Shown: piece by piece, positions 18,010 to 26,049 of the stretch
Layout of the letters: each line of letters starts with the position of its first letter
Position numbering within the stretch: position 1 is the first letter of the stretch
Assembly: GCA_902788315.1 (NCBI GenBank)
Contig: CADAJS010000018.1
Span: 34,713-98,712, forward strand
Length of the DNA stretch: 64,000 nt
Direction of reading: 5' to 3'
Source of the DNA: an uncultured Bacteroidales bacterium
GTDB taxonomy: Bacteria > Bacteroidota > Bacteroidia > Bacteroidales > Bacteroidaceae
Translations under genes and position numbers: made by a program
Notes under the pieces: generated by a model
The model's database searches: none
Told to the model about the DNA's origin: nothing
Seen by the model: only the letters and a program-made list of their open reading frames with translations

Positions 18010-19269
18010 CTAATAGCGTTCCACGAAGTCGCGAACCAGGCGGAACACCGGCTCGTAGCTGTCGGTGACGGCGTGCTGCCAGTCGTCAAAGATGGTGTGG
18101 TAATACTGGAAGGCATCGCCGCTCTCATTCTCCAAGAAGATGCACGGCACGTGGCGCTGGGCAAAGGGATAGTGGTCGCTGTTGGCGGCAAGGTCGCCCC
18201 GACGAAGCGCCTTGAAGTAATGCTTCTCGCTGTTTATCTGCTCAAAGAGAGCCAGGCCTGCCGCTCCTTCATCGCTCACCTCGCAGTACTGCATGGGGTT
18301 GTTGTCGCCAATCATGTCGATATTAAAAAGGTACCGGATCTGCCGGAGCGGCACGATGGGGTGCTCCACAAAGTACGTGGAACCGCGCAGATTGGCGTCC
18401 TCGCCCGAGAAGGCGAGGAAATACATGTCGAAGGGCGGACGGTGCTGGGCATAGTAGGCCGCCAATGTGACGAGTGCAGCCGTGCCCGAGGCATTGTCAT
18501 TCGCCCCGGCATAGAATACCCGGCGACCCAGATTGCCCACGTGGTCATAGTGGGCGGTGAAGACATAGCAGCTGTCATGCCGCTCCCCGGCAATCTTTGC
18601 GATGACATTGAAGCACTCGTAGTCCTTCAGGAAGCGCGCATCGACATTGAGGCGGACGCGCCTGACACCCTCGATGGCCTCTGGCGTCACCCACACGATA
18701 GGCTTATCGACCACCCGGTGTGCATAGGCCTTGAAGAATTTGATAGGCGACGGCCATAGGTAGATGAGGCCGGCGTTGGGGCACTCGCCCTCCTTCTGCA
18801 GGCGGGAGAAGACATCGCGATGGCGGTAGGTGAACCAGAAGTCGCATGCCACCAGACAGCCCTGGTTCTCAGGCTTTGCCAGGTCGGCGAGCATGCGCTC
18901 GCCGTCGAAGTGGAGCGTATCGACATGATAGACGGGAAACTCTCCCCGCACGCCCGGCGAGTATTCTCTCATCGAGAAGTCCACGCCTGGACGCAGCTTC
19001 TTCCCGTCGGCCACCATCTCCATCTTCCCGGCAAACGTCTGTACGTCCAGCGTGAAGGGCTGGCGCGTCACCTCGTCCGCTCCGGCCCGGGCATATTCCT
19101 TCTCGAGGAAGCGGCCGGCACGGTTGGCTCCTCCGCGTGCATAGCCGCGTCCTTGATAGCGTGCCGAACTCAGCTCCTTCACGATTCGCTTGTAGTGTGC
19201 CATGTCCTGTGCGTTCACCTGCAGGCTCACCAGGGCCAGCAGGACAATCAGCAGTCTTATCCGTCTCAT
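18010..19269 (-). CDS. Secreted M28 family zinc aminopeptidase
   Basis: The 419-residue product (from ATG 19269) has a signal peptide ending near VNAQ, residue 20. The M28 peptidase core has zinc ligands His240 and Asp258 (HYDH and NDNASG), the catalytic/ligand Glu290 (SGED) and a late His in SDHYPF. It probably acts as an exported aminopeptidase. A reading frame open to 19446 exists, but the promoter at 19308-19339 and the signal peptide support 19269. It is divergent from the sialidase. Confidence 0.9.
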   Translation of the reverse strand: MRRIRLLIVLLALVSLQVNAQDMAHYKRIVKELSSARYQGRGYARGGANRAGRFLEKEYARAGADEVTRQPFTLDVQTFAGKMEMVADGKKLRPGVDFSMREYSPGVRGEFPVYHVDTLHFDGERMLADLAKPENQGCLVACDFWFTYRHRDVFSRLQKEGECPNAGLIYLWPSPIKFFKAYAHRVVDKPIVWVTPEAIEGVRRVRLNVDARFLKDYECFNVIAKIAGERHDSCYVFTAHYDHVGNLGRRVFYAGANDNASGTAALVTLAAYYAQHRPPFDMYFLAFSGEDANLRGSTYFVEHPIVPLRQIRYLFNIDMIGDNNPMQYCEVSDEGAAGLALFEQINSEKHYFKALRRGDLAANSDHYPFAQRHVPCIFLENESGDAFQYYHTIFDDWQHAVTDSYEPVFRLVRDFVERY

Positions 19270-19307
19270 AGTCCCTCTCTTTTCTGTGTTCTTTGTCTTT
19301 GTCGCTC

Positions 19308-19339
19308 CAAAGTTACGTTTATTATTCCATGTCTCCAAG
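19308..19339 (-). promoter_or_regulatory. Promoter of the M28 peptidase
   Basis: On the minus strand CTTG (19339-19336), 20 nt, then TAACTTTG (19315-19308). The -7 box is perfect and the -33 box has one mismatch. Confidence 0.68.
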
Positions 19340-19455
19340 TCTTCCTCCATTTTTTCTCCTCTTCCCTTGCACCTCCGCCCCTTTATTCGTGTTCTTTCCC
19401 TGAGGGAAAAGGTGATTTCTTTATCGGACAGGCTTATGAATCGCAATTTTTTATG

Positions 19456-19463
19456 TATATTTG
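19456..19463 (+). promoter_or_regulatory. -7 element of the sialidase
   Basis: TATATTTG at 19456-19463 fits TAnnTTTG and is 23 bases before the ATG at 19487. The -33 box is poor. Confidence 0.55.
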
Positions 19464-19486
19464 TAGTCGATTAACAACATTATGCT

Positions 19487-21130
19487 ATGACAAGGCGCTT
19501 TTTATCAATCGTTTTGGCTCTCTGCGCGTCGCTCGCGGCCGCGGCTGCCATCCGGACGCAGGTGATGCCGGCTTCCTATGCCACGGGCATCGGAAATGAG
19601 GATGCCCCAATCCTCTATGTGATGATGGAGGTGGACGATCCCGCCGACGCGGGACAGCTCCAGGGGATTACCTTCAATCTCCAGGGCACTACGACACTGA
19701 AGGACGTCCTCCGGGTGAGGTTCTATCAGACGGCGGACAACCTGGGCCTCCACCTGAAGGATGCACCCAAGACGCTGCTGGGCACCCATCGCGTCAAGCG
19801 TAAGGATGCTGTCATCCGCATGGATTTCGCCGACGGCGCATGCCAGCTGCGCCCAGGGAAGAACTATTTCTGGCTCACAGCCGACGTATCGCGACGCGCC
19901 CGCGAAGGTCATCTGATAAATGCCCAGATGCTCAACTACACGCTTGCCCGGGACCACTCGGAGCATGCCTTCAATATGAAAGCAATTGACGGGCACCCCT
20001 TTACCGGCACGCAGATCTTCCTCTCGGAGTGCTTGCTGGCCGGACTCAATGACGACCAGTCGCGCTACTGGCGCATCCCTGCCGTCTGCGAGGGGCGCGA
20101 CGGACGACTGATTGCCGTGATGGACAAGCGCTGGGGCAGCAATGCCGACCTGCCGAGCAATATCGACGTGGTCACCTGCTACAGCGATGACAAGGGCCGC
20201 ACGTGGAGCCCACGCCAGACCATCGCCGGTACGCCGGAACTGGGAGGAGACTATGGCCACGGCGACCCGGGAGTCCTCTACGACCGCCGCACCGGAGACA
20301 TCATCGTCTGCGTGGTCTCTCATCGGGGCTTTCTGCCTTCTACGCCTGACGACCGCGCACTCATCAAACTCATCGTCAGCCACGACAACGGCGAGACATG
20401 GGACGCTCCGCGCGACATCACCGACCAGCTCTACGGCACGGGCTGCCCCGACCCCGTACGTTCCCGCTGGTGGGGAGCTTTTGCGGCCTCGGGCGCTATG
20501 ATGCAGACCCGCAGCGGGCGCATCATGTCGGTGCTCTGCGTCTGCGAGAAGGAGGAGGACGTCATTACCAACTATGTGATGTACTCGGACGACGACGGGG
20601 AGACGTGGAAGGTGTGTCCCGACTGCATCTGTACCTCGGGCGACGAGTCGAAGATTGTGGAACTCTCCGACGGCCGCCTCTCCGTAAGTACCCGCCACCG
20701 TGGCGGCCGCTTCTTCAATACGGCCACCGTGGATGCTGCCGGGGATATCCATTTCGGCAAGCAGCAACTCTGCACAGACCTCACCGAGCCTGCCTGCAAC
20801 GGCGACTACGTCCGCTATCCCTTTGCCCCTAAGGGAGAGCAGAGCCGCATGCTGCTGCACACCATCTGCCATCACCCCACCGACCGCCGCAACGTCACGG
20901 TTTTCCTCAGCGAGGACGAAGGGAAGACGTGGCTCGACACCTATCGCCCCATCTGCCCAGGCCGAGGTGGCTACTCGGCCCTCACCGTGCTCTCCGACGG
21001 CACCATCGGCTGCTTCTACGAGGAAGATGCTCCCGCCGAGACGGGCTACATCGGCTACAACCTCCGCTTCGTCCGCTTCTCGATGGACTGGCTGCGGGGG
21101 AGCGAAGGGAAGTCGGGCGCAGGAAAATAG
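19487..21130 (+). CDS. Exo-alpha-sialidase (GH33)
   Basis: The 547-residue secreted protein has a signal peptide and an N-terminal beta-sandwich domain of about 160 residues. A six-bladed propeller follows, with an arginine motif YWRIP (Arg196-Pro198) and four Asp boxes: SDDKGRTW 233-240, SHDNGETW 298-305, SDDDGETW 367-374 and SEDEGKTW 475-482. These are the marks of GH33 sialidases, which release terminal sialic acid from host glycans. No sialic acid lyase, epimerase or transporter is in the window. Free sialate use would need genes elsewhere. Confidence 0.93.
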   Translation: MTRRFLSIVLALCASLAAAAAIRTQVMPASYATGIGNEDAPILYVMMEVDDPADAGQLQGITFNLQGTTTLKDVLRVRFYQTADNLGLHLKDAPKTLLGTHRVKRKDAVIRMDFADGACQLRPGKNYFWLTADVSRRAREGHLINAQMLNYTLARDHSEHAFNMKAIDGHPFTGTQIFLSECLLAGLNDDQSRYWRIPAVCEGRDGRLIAVMDKRWGSNADLPSNIDVVTCYSDDKGRTWSPRQTIAGTPELGGDYGHGDPGVLYDRRTGDIIVCVVSHRGFLPSTPDDRALIKLIVSHDNGETWDAPRDITDQLYGTGCPDPVRSRWWGAFAASGAMMQTRSGRIMSVLCVCEKEEDVITNYVMYSDDDGETWKVCPDCICTSGDESKIVELSDGRLSVSTRHRGGRFFNTATVDAAGDIHFGKQQLCTDLTEPACNGDYVRYPFAPKGEQSRMLLHTICHHPTDRRNVTVFLSEDEGKTWLDTYRPICPGRGGYSALTVLSDGTIGCFYEEDAPAETGYIGYNLRFVRFSMDWLRGSEGKSGAGK

Positions 21131-21217
21131 CACTTCCGCGTTTATGACCTATATAGAAAGAGACAATCACAAACCATGTGGCCGTTCAGCCGCAGAAACA
21201 CGTAACGGAAATACTAT

Positions 21218-22093
21218 ATGAAAAGAATTCTCATGCTTTCTGCCGCCCTCTGGGCAATCCACGGAGTGGCTCAAACGAACGTCTCCTTTGAGAAAATCTT
21301 CTTCGAGACGCACAGCCGGGAACAGAAGTATAACATTCAGGGAGCATCCATCGCTGGCAGCGAGCTCTTTCAGTTGCATGACGGGAACAAGCCGATGGTC
21401 GTGTATGACATGACCGACGGGAACTTCCTGACCGAAATAAGCGTGGAGCCCCGGAAGACCTGGCATAACAATACCGCCTGTTTCTCAAATACCTTTTACG
21501 AGAAAAGCGACTCCTATCCGCTTCTCTATGTCAGCGAGGAGAATATAAAGGAGCACAAGGCGGTGGTCTATCGAATCAATAAGACTCAGGGAGCGTCGAT
21601 GACAGCCGAGATCGTGCAGACCCTCATCTTCCCCGAGCCTATCGAGATGGGGCTCTACTATCCGAACATCGCCGTGGACGACGAAGTCGGCTTCCTCTAC
21701 CTGACAGGATTCAGCCGTGAGAGCTGGAACAAGAGCGAGCGGGGGAATGCCGTCCAGATACTGCGCTTCCGCCTCCCGTCGGTCAAGGAAGGTCCGGTCG
21801 TGAAATTCTGCACGAAGGACATCCTCAAGCGCTACTGTACCGACTTCAAACTGGCCACTCAGGGAGCAGCCATCCGCGTGGGCAGGCTCTATCAGGTCTT
21901 CGGCCTTCCGGGCAACACCTGTCTGACGTGTACTGATCTGGAAACGGGCGACGAAGTCTTCCGCTCTGAGCTGAACGGTATTCCGGGAGAACCCGAGGGG
22001 CTGGGCTTCTACGACGACCGCCTCATCGTTACCTGCAATGACGGCAACGTCTATCGCAGCGACCTTGTTGTAAAGGGAGACCAATCCAAATAA
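21218..22093 (+). CDS. Secreted protein of unknown function
   Basis: I do not recognise a named family. The 291-residue product has a signal peptide (about residues 1-19, ending HGVAQ). It then has strand-rich repeats with short aromatic/aspartate turns (VVYDMTDG, YPNIAVDDE, TCTDLETGD, TCNDGNVY) that look like a small beta-propeller. It follows the sialidase by 87 bases on the same strand and may be cotranscribed. Confidence 0.72.
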   Translation: MKRILMLSAALWAIHGVAQTNVSFEKIFFETHSREQKYNIQGASIAGSELFQLHDGNKPMVVYDMTDGNFLTEISVEPRKTWHNNTACFSNTFYEKSDSYPLLYVSEENIKEHKAVVYRINKTQGASMTAEIVQTLIFPEPIEMGLYYPNIAVDDEVGFLYLTGFSRESWNKSERGNAVQILRFRLPSVKEGPVVKFCTKDILKRYCTDFKLATQGAAIRVGRLYQVFGLPGNTCLTCTDLETGDEVFRSELNGIPGEPEGLGFYDDRLIVTCNDGNVYRSDLVVKGDQSK

Positions 22094-22274
22094 GGTAAAG
22101 GAGAGCGGCGGAGCGGGCATATCACCCATGTGGCCAATCAGATAACAAGAAACGGATTCGGGAGACAGGCATTCAATCGTATTTATCCTGCCTGGAACTC
22201 GATGCCGAAGATCGCGCGCGTGACTTATATAATATAACTTAAGTTTCGGGTGTCTTAACTCGCCATTATTTCCC

Positions 22275-22374
22275 GTGACGTGTTCCTGTGGACTTTATCA
22301 CGTGTGATAAACTCTTTTATCACGCGTGATAAACTATTTTATCATGTGTGATAAAGCTCCGTGCGGCACGCCAT
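22275..22374. repeat. 100-bp palindromic element with three cores, overlapping rsmD
   Basis: This is an inverted relative of the element at 1603-1680, with degenerate outer ends GTGACGTG (22275-22282) and CACGCCAT (22367-22374). Cores are at 22294-22311, 22316-22333 and 22338-22355, each 22 bp from the next; the third has one arm mismatch (TTTATCAT). Its length is exactly one 22-bp unit longer than the 78-bp copies. The right part is translated as the C-terminus of RsmD. Confidence 0.9.
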
Positions 22375-22858
22375 AGCGGGGGTGGGCAGAGAAATCCTGC
22401 GTCTTTCCGTGCTCCAGCACAAAGAGGCCCTCGGGACGCAGAAGATCGTGGGAAAGTACTATGTCCGGCAGTTGCTCCAGCTCCTTCAACATATAAGGAG
22501 GGTCGGCAAAAATAAAGTCGAACTGCTCGTGACAGCGTTCCAAGAAGCGGAACACATCGGCTCGCAGCGGTTCGGCTGCCTGGTCGTGCAGTTTATCGAC
22601 AAAGGAGCGGATGAAGCTGTAGTGCAAGGGGTCTTTCTCCACCGAGACCACCCGTCGGCAACCGCGGCTCAGCAGTTCGAGCGTGATGCTCCCGGTACCC
22701 GAAAAGAGGTCGAGCGCCACGGGTTCCTCTTCAAAGTCGAGATAGCGACCCAGCACATTGAAAAGGTTCTCCTTGGCAAAGTCGGTGGTCGGCCGTGCCT
22801 TGAAGGTGCGTGGCACATCGAAGTGACGACCCTTGTATTTCCCAGTGATTACGCGCAT
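22334..22858 (-). CDS. rsmD: 16S rRNA (guanine966-N2)-methyltransferase with an altered C-terminus
   Basis: The 174-residue Rossmann methyltransferase has the SAM motif LDLFSGTGSI (49-58) and catalytic DPPY (119-122), and modifies G966 of 16S rRNA. Homologues end with an aromatic strand after the tyrosine-glycine near the terminus. Here, from about Gly163 on, the residues (VPHGALSHMIK) are encoded by the palindromic element and the stop is a TAG between its cores. The native last strand therefore appears replaced. It probably forms a unit with the two upstream genes. Confidence 0.92.
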   Translation of the reverse strand: MRVITGKYKGRHFDVPRTFKARPTTDFAKENLFNVLGRYLDFEEEPVALDLFSGTGSITLELLSRGCRRVVSVEKDPLHYSFIRSFVDKLHDQAAEPLRADVFRFLERCHEQFDFIFADPPYMLKELEQLPDIVLSHDLLRPEGLFVLEHGKTQDFSAHPRYGVPHGALSHMIK

Positions 22859-22895
22859 AGTGTCGGTGGATAGTGCCTGTGACGATGAATGGCAA

Positions 22896-23624
22896 TCAGA
22901 GTATTTCCTGGATGTACTGGCTCAGCCTTTCGTGCAGGCTGTCTGAGACCCCCTGCACGTGAAGCACATCGCGTGTGGCATCCAGTTCCAATGCCTTCCA
23001 TACGGAGAGGATATAGTAGAGTTGGTCGGCCTCTTCCGTCGCCTCATAGGCACAGGCAAAGGGCGGTGTGCCTTTTCCTGCCATGCAGATGCACATGCGT
23101 TCCCGCCCGATGTTGACGAAGAGATGGCGTGCCGAACCACGTATGCGCCGCACGGCCTCGCTGGCCTCCTCGAGGAGCCTGCCTTGCCAGCTGCGCAGCG
23201 TGGCCTCGGGGTATAGTCGCTGGACTGCCTGCACACAGCGGGCGTCGGCGGTGAAGAGAACGACTATTTCCTGAGCGGAAAGCAGCTCGTAGCGGATATC
23301 CTCGCTGCGTACCTCGGCTTGCGGGAAGCAGAGCCGATAGATGGACGGCACCTCGCTGCTGCGGAAGTCTTCGAGGGGCAGAAAGGTGCTCGGTGTGTCG
23401 GTGACTATCTCGACACAGGCATACCGATAGTCCATGATGCGAGGCCGGGTGAGCGCACGGTGGAGTTCCTGGGCGAGCATGCCTGGCGCTATACCATAGT
23501 GCTCCTCGGCCTGCAACGGGCTGTTGCCGCCAGACGGGTTGCTTACGGATAAAGAAAATCCATCTGCTGCGAGGCAGATGGACATTCTATATGTGTGCAA
23601 GGAATTATTCCCAGTTGCCGGCAT
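22896..23624 (-). CDS. DUF3822 family protein
   Basis: The protein of about 242 residues matches the Bacteroidota-specific DUF3822 family that habitually sits next to rsmD. The N-terminus reads YRMSICLAADGFSLSV, a family hallmark. It contains no catalytic motif I recognise. The start is uncertain. ATG 23624 overlaps the upstream gene by 20 bases, 23654 is also open, and ATG 23585 leaves a 19-base gap but clips the conserved start. A hairpin, CATCTGC/GCAGATG at 23571-23590 or so, covers the 23585 region. Confidence 0.8.
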   Translation of the reverse strand: MPATGNNSLHTYRMSICLAADGFSLSVSNPSGGNSPLQAEEHYGIAPGMLAQELHRALTRPRIMDYRYACVEIVTDTPSTFLPLEDFRSSEVPSIYRLCFPQAEVRSEDIRYELLSAQEIVVLFTADARCVQAVQRLYPEATLRSWQGRLLEEASEAVRRIRGSARHLFVNIGRERMCICMAGKGTPPFACAYEATEEADQLYYILSVWKALELDATRDVLHVQGVSDSLHERLSQYIQEIL

Positions 23625-24291
23625 TGTTGTTCCAGTTGTTACCGGCATCGCCAATCTTCAGGCCTGGGTATGCTCCCTTGGCATCGGCATCCTCCTGACG
23701 GTTGTAGATCAGTCGCTTGCCCTGCTTGCCCATTCCCTTGAGGAAGCAGCTGTCGGGGGCGTTGCACTCCATCACCTGAATGATGCTACCCGAGCGCGTG
23801 GTGTTGGGCACGGCAATGATTTCGAATGTGTCGCCCTGCGAGAAGGGAATGTAGCGCATGGAGTCGGCCACAAAACCTTCGCCATAGAGCGAGTCGATCA
23901 GCGACGTCCAGATGGTGTCGCGGCGGAAGTCCTCCAGCCCGTTTTCCTTGATGGCCTTCTCGTCGCCACTGTTCACGATGGCGGCTGCCGAGGCCTCGGT
24001 GAGACCTTTCTCCAACTGCTCATCGCTGAGCACACCCTGCTTCTTGATCACGGGCAGCTTGCCATTCTTCACGAAATTGATGAGCTCGTTCCAGTCGGAG
24101 CAGTACATACCGTCGTGCTGTGCCTTGTAAGCCTCCTCGGCATAACGGATTTCAATCAGGCGGGCTTTCACGACTGCCTCGCGGCTCGCCACCTCTGCAT
24201 CAAAGTTTTGGGTGTCGCGAATACTACGGATGCAGATGAAGAGCAAACCCAGTGCGCAGACCGCCAAAACAGCATTTATTACCTTTTTCAT
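23605..24291 (-). CDS. Conserved membrane-anchored hypothetical protein
   Basis: The 228-residue product has one N-terminal membrane anchor (about residues 5-22), a short charged helix (FDAEVASREAVVKARLIEIR) and a soluble domain. It recurs in Bacteroidales beside DUF3822 and rsmD, but no function is known to me. The C-terminal Asn/Trp/Gly-rich tail (GNNWNNNAGNWE) is a curious low-complexity end. A minus-strand TACTTTTG at 24335-24328 is a likely -7 box. Confidence 0.78.
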   Translation of the reverse strand: MKKVINAVLAVCALGLLFICIRSIRDTQNFDAEVASREAVVKARLIEIRYAEEAYKAQHDGMYCSDWNELINFVKNGKLPVIKKQGVLSDEQLEKGLTEASAAAIVNSGDEKAIKENGLEDFRRDTIWTSLIDSLYGEGFVADSMRYIPFSQGDTFEIIAVPNTTRSGSIIQVMECNAPDSCFLKGMGKQGKRLIYNRQEDADAKGAYPGLKIGDAGNNWNNNAGNWE

Positions 24292-24327
24292 AACGCTATT
24301 TGTGATTTATTTTGTAAATTCGCAACG

Positions 24328-24335
24328 CAAAAGTA
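24328..24335 (-). promoter_or_regulatory. -7 element upstream of the DUF3822/rsmD cluster
   Basis: TACTTTTG on the minus strand (24335-24328), 36 bases before the start codon of the membrane-anchored hypothetical. No good -33 box. Confidence 0.5.
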
Positions 24336-24387
24336 AAATAAATAATTCAAATAACCGCCCTTTTCGGCCACTTTTTGCAAAAGAAAT

Positions 24388-25887
24388 ATGATAACGGACG
24401 ATTTGGAAGCCCTAATGAGGCAAAATTTTGCCCTTTCACCCACTTCGGAGCAAGAAACTGTGCTCCATATGTGGTGTGATTTTCTACTTTCGCGTTCGAC
24501 CGATGATGAAGTCTTCCTTCTTTCGGGTTATGCGGGTACCGGAAAGACATCTTTGGTGGCTGCATTGGTGAAAACGATGCGTCAGTTGCAACAGCCCGTC
24601 ATGCTCATGGCACCCACCGGAAGGGCGGCTAAGGTGTTCTCTCTCTATGCCGATACGCCGGCCTATACCATCCATCGCCGCATCTATCGGCAGAAGTCGC
24701 TCTCGGAGATGGACCATTTCCAGCAGAACGTGAACCTGCATCGCCACATGCTCTTCCTCGTGGACGAGGCGTCGATGATTGCCAACGAGGGCCTCTCCGG
24801 GTCGATGTTTGGCACAGGACGCCTCCTGGACGACCTGATTCACTATGTCTATTCCGGTGAGGGTTGCCGGCTGATGCTCGTGGGCGATACGGCCCAGCTT
24901 CCACCCGTGGGCGAGGAGGAGAGTCCCGCACTGTGCCGCGAGGTGCTCGAGGGATACAACTTGCAGGTTCACGAGGCTCGTCTTACTCAGGTGGTGCGAC
25001 AGCTGGACGGCTCGGGCATCCTCTGGAATGCCACCCGCCTGCGTCAGCTTATCGACGAGTACGACATCTTCGAGTTTCCCCGTCTGCGCCTGCAGGACTT
25101 CCCCGACATCCAGGTGATGCCGGGCAGCGAGCTTATCGAGGCGTTGGAGGACAGCTATTATCAGTGTGGTCGCGACGACACCATCATTGTCACACGCACC
25201 AACCGGCGGGCCAATATCTTTAATCAGGGTGTGCGTGCACGTATTCTGGACTATGAAGAGGAGCTGAGCAGCGGCGACTATGTCATGGTGGCCAAGAACA
25301 ACTATTACTGGACAGAGCGCAACCGCGAGCCGGACACCGCCCTCTCCGCAGGCGATGGGATGGGGGAGAAGCAGGAGTCGATGCCCTTCATCGCCAATGG
25401 TGATGTAGCCGTCGTCCTGCGTGTGAGCCATGAGCGTTCGTTCTATGGTTTCCGCTTTGCCGATGCCACCCTGCGCTTCCCCGACTATGGCAACCGTGAG
25501 ATGGATGTCACCGTCCTGCTGGACACGCTGCACAGCGAGGCACCTGCCCTCACCCGTGAGCAACAGGAAGAGCTCTTCCGACAGGTGTGGGACGACTATC
25601 CCGAGATACGCAACAAGAGGGACCGCTTCAAGAAGATACGCGAAGATTCCTACTACAACGCCTTGCAAATAAAATATGCCTACGCCGTCACCTGCCACAA
25701 GGCGCAGGGAGGACAGTGGAGCCGAGTGTTCATCGACCAGGGATACGTCACCGAGGAGATGCTCTCGCCCGACTATTTCCGCTGGCTCTATACGGCGCTC
25801 ACGCGTGCTACCGAACGTGTCTATCTCATCAATTGGCCGTCAAGCCAGGTGGAGGGTGAAGAGGGCTCGTCTGATAGTTACGTGTAA
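24388..25887 (+). CDS. RecD/Dda-like superfamily 1 DNA helicase
   Basis: The 499-residue protein has Walker A GYAGTGKT (47-54), motif Ia APTGRAA, Walker B LVDEAS (Asp126-Glu127) and motif III GDTAQLPPV. Late motifs are TCHKAQGGQW and YTALTRATERVYL. This is the SF1B helicase order of RecD2/Dda proteins without the long RecD N-terminal domain, an arrangement usual in Bacteroidota. It probably unwinds DNA in repair or replication restart. No RecB/RecC partner is adjacent. Confidence 0.9.
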   Translation: MITDDLEALMRQNFALSPTSEQETVLHMWCDFLLSRSTDDEVFLLSGYAGTGKTSLVAALVKTMRQLQQPVMLMAPTGRAAKVFSLYADTPAYTIHRRIYRQKSLSEMDHFQQNVNLHRHMLFLVDEASMIANEGLSGSMFGTGRLLDDLIHYVYSGEGCRLMLVGDTAQLPPVGEEESPALCREVLEGYNLQVHEARLTQVVRQLDGSGILWNATRLRQLIDEYDIFEFPRLRLQDFPDIQVMPGSELIEALEDSYYQCGRDDTIIVTRTNRRANIFNQGVRARILDYEEELSSGDYVMVAKNNYYWTERNREPDTALSAGDGMGEKQESMPFIANGDVAVVLRVSHERSFYGFRFADATLRFPDYGNREMDVTVLLDTLHSEAPALTREQQEELFRQVWDDYPEIRNKRDRFKKIREDSYYNALQIKYAYAVTCHKAQGGQWSRVFIDQGYVTEEMLSPDYFRWLYTALTRATERVYLINWPSSQVEGEEGSSDSYV

Positions 25888-25948
25888 GTTCGCCCAACCC
25901 CTCTTAAGGAAACTTCGTGAGGAAATTAATGAAAAATGAGTAACAAAA

Positions 25949-25980
25949 TTTGCTCATGTGCATTCTTATTTGTAATTTCG
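25949..25980 (+). promoter_or_regulatory. Promoter of the fasciclin lipoprotein gene
   Basis: TTTG at 25949-25952, 20 nt, then TAATTTCG at 25973-25980 (one mismatch to TAnnTTTG). This gives a leader of about 60 nt containing a perfect hairpin. Confidence 0.6.
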
Positions 25981-26000
25981 CACTCGAAAGGGCTATCATG

Positions 26001-26017
26001 TGCGACATAATGTCGCA
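26001..26017 (+). promoter_or_regulatory. Perfect palindrome in the leader of the fasciclin gene
   Basis: TGCGACAT-A-ATGTCGCA at 26001-26017 lies about 20 bases after the -7 box, hence near the start of the transcript, and is followed by TTTT. It could be an operator or an early hairpin; nothing distinguishes these. Confidence 0.5.
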
Positions 26018-26049
26018 TTTTGGAAGACAAAACTAACAAACTACATATT

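Noticed and set aside
22294..22355. Palindrome arrays as a CRISPR
   Set aside because: Repeats are 18-bp palindromes with 4- or 26-nt spacers, spacers are shared between loci, and no cas gene is present.
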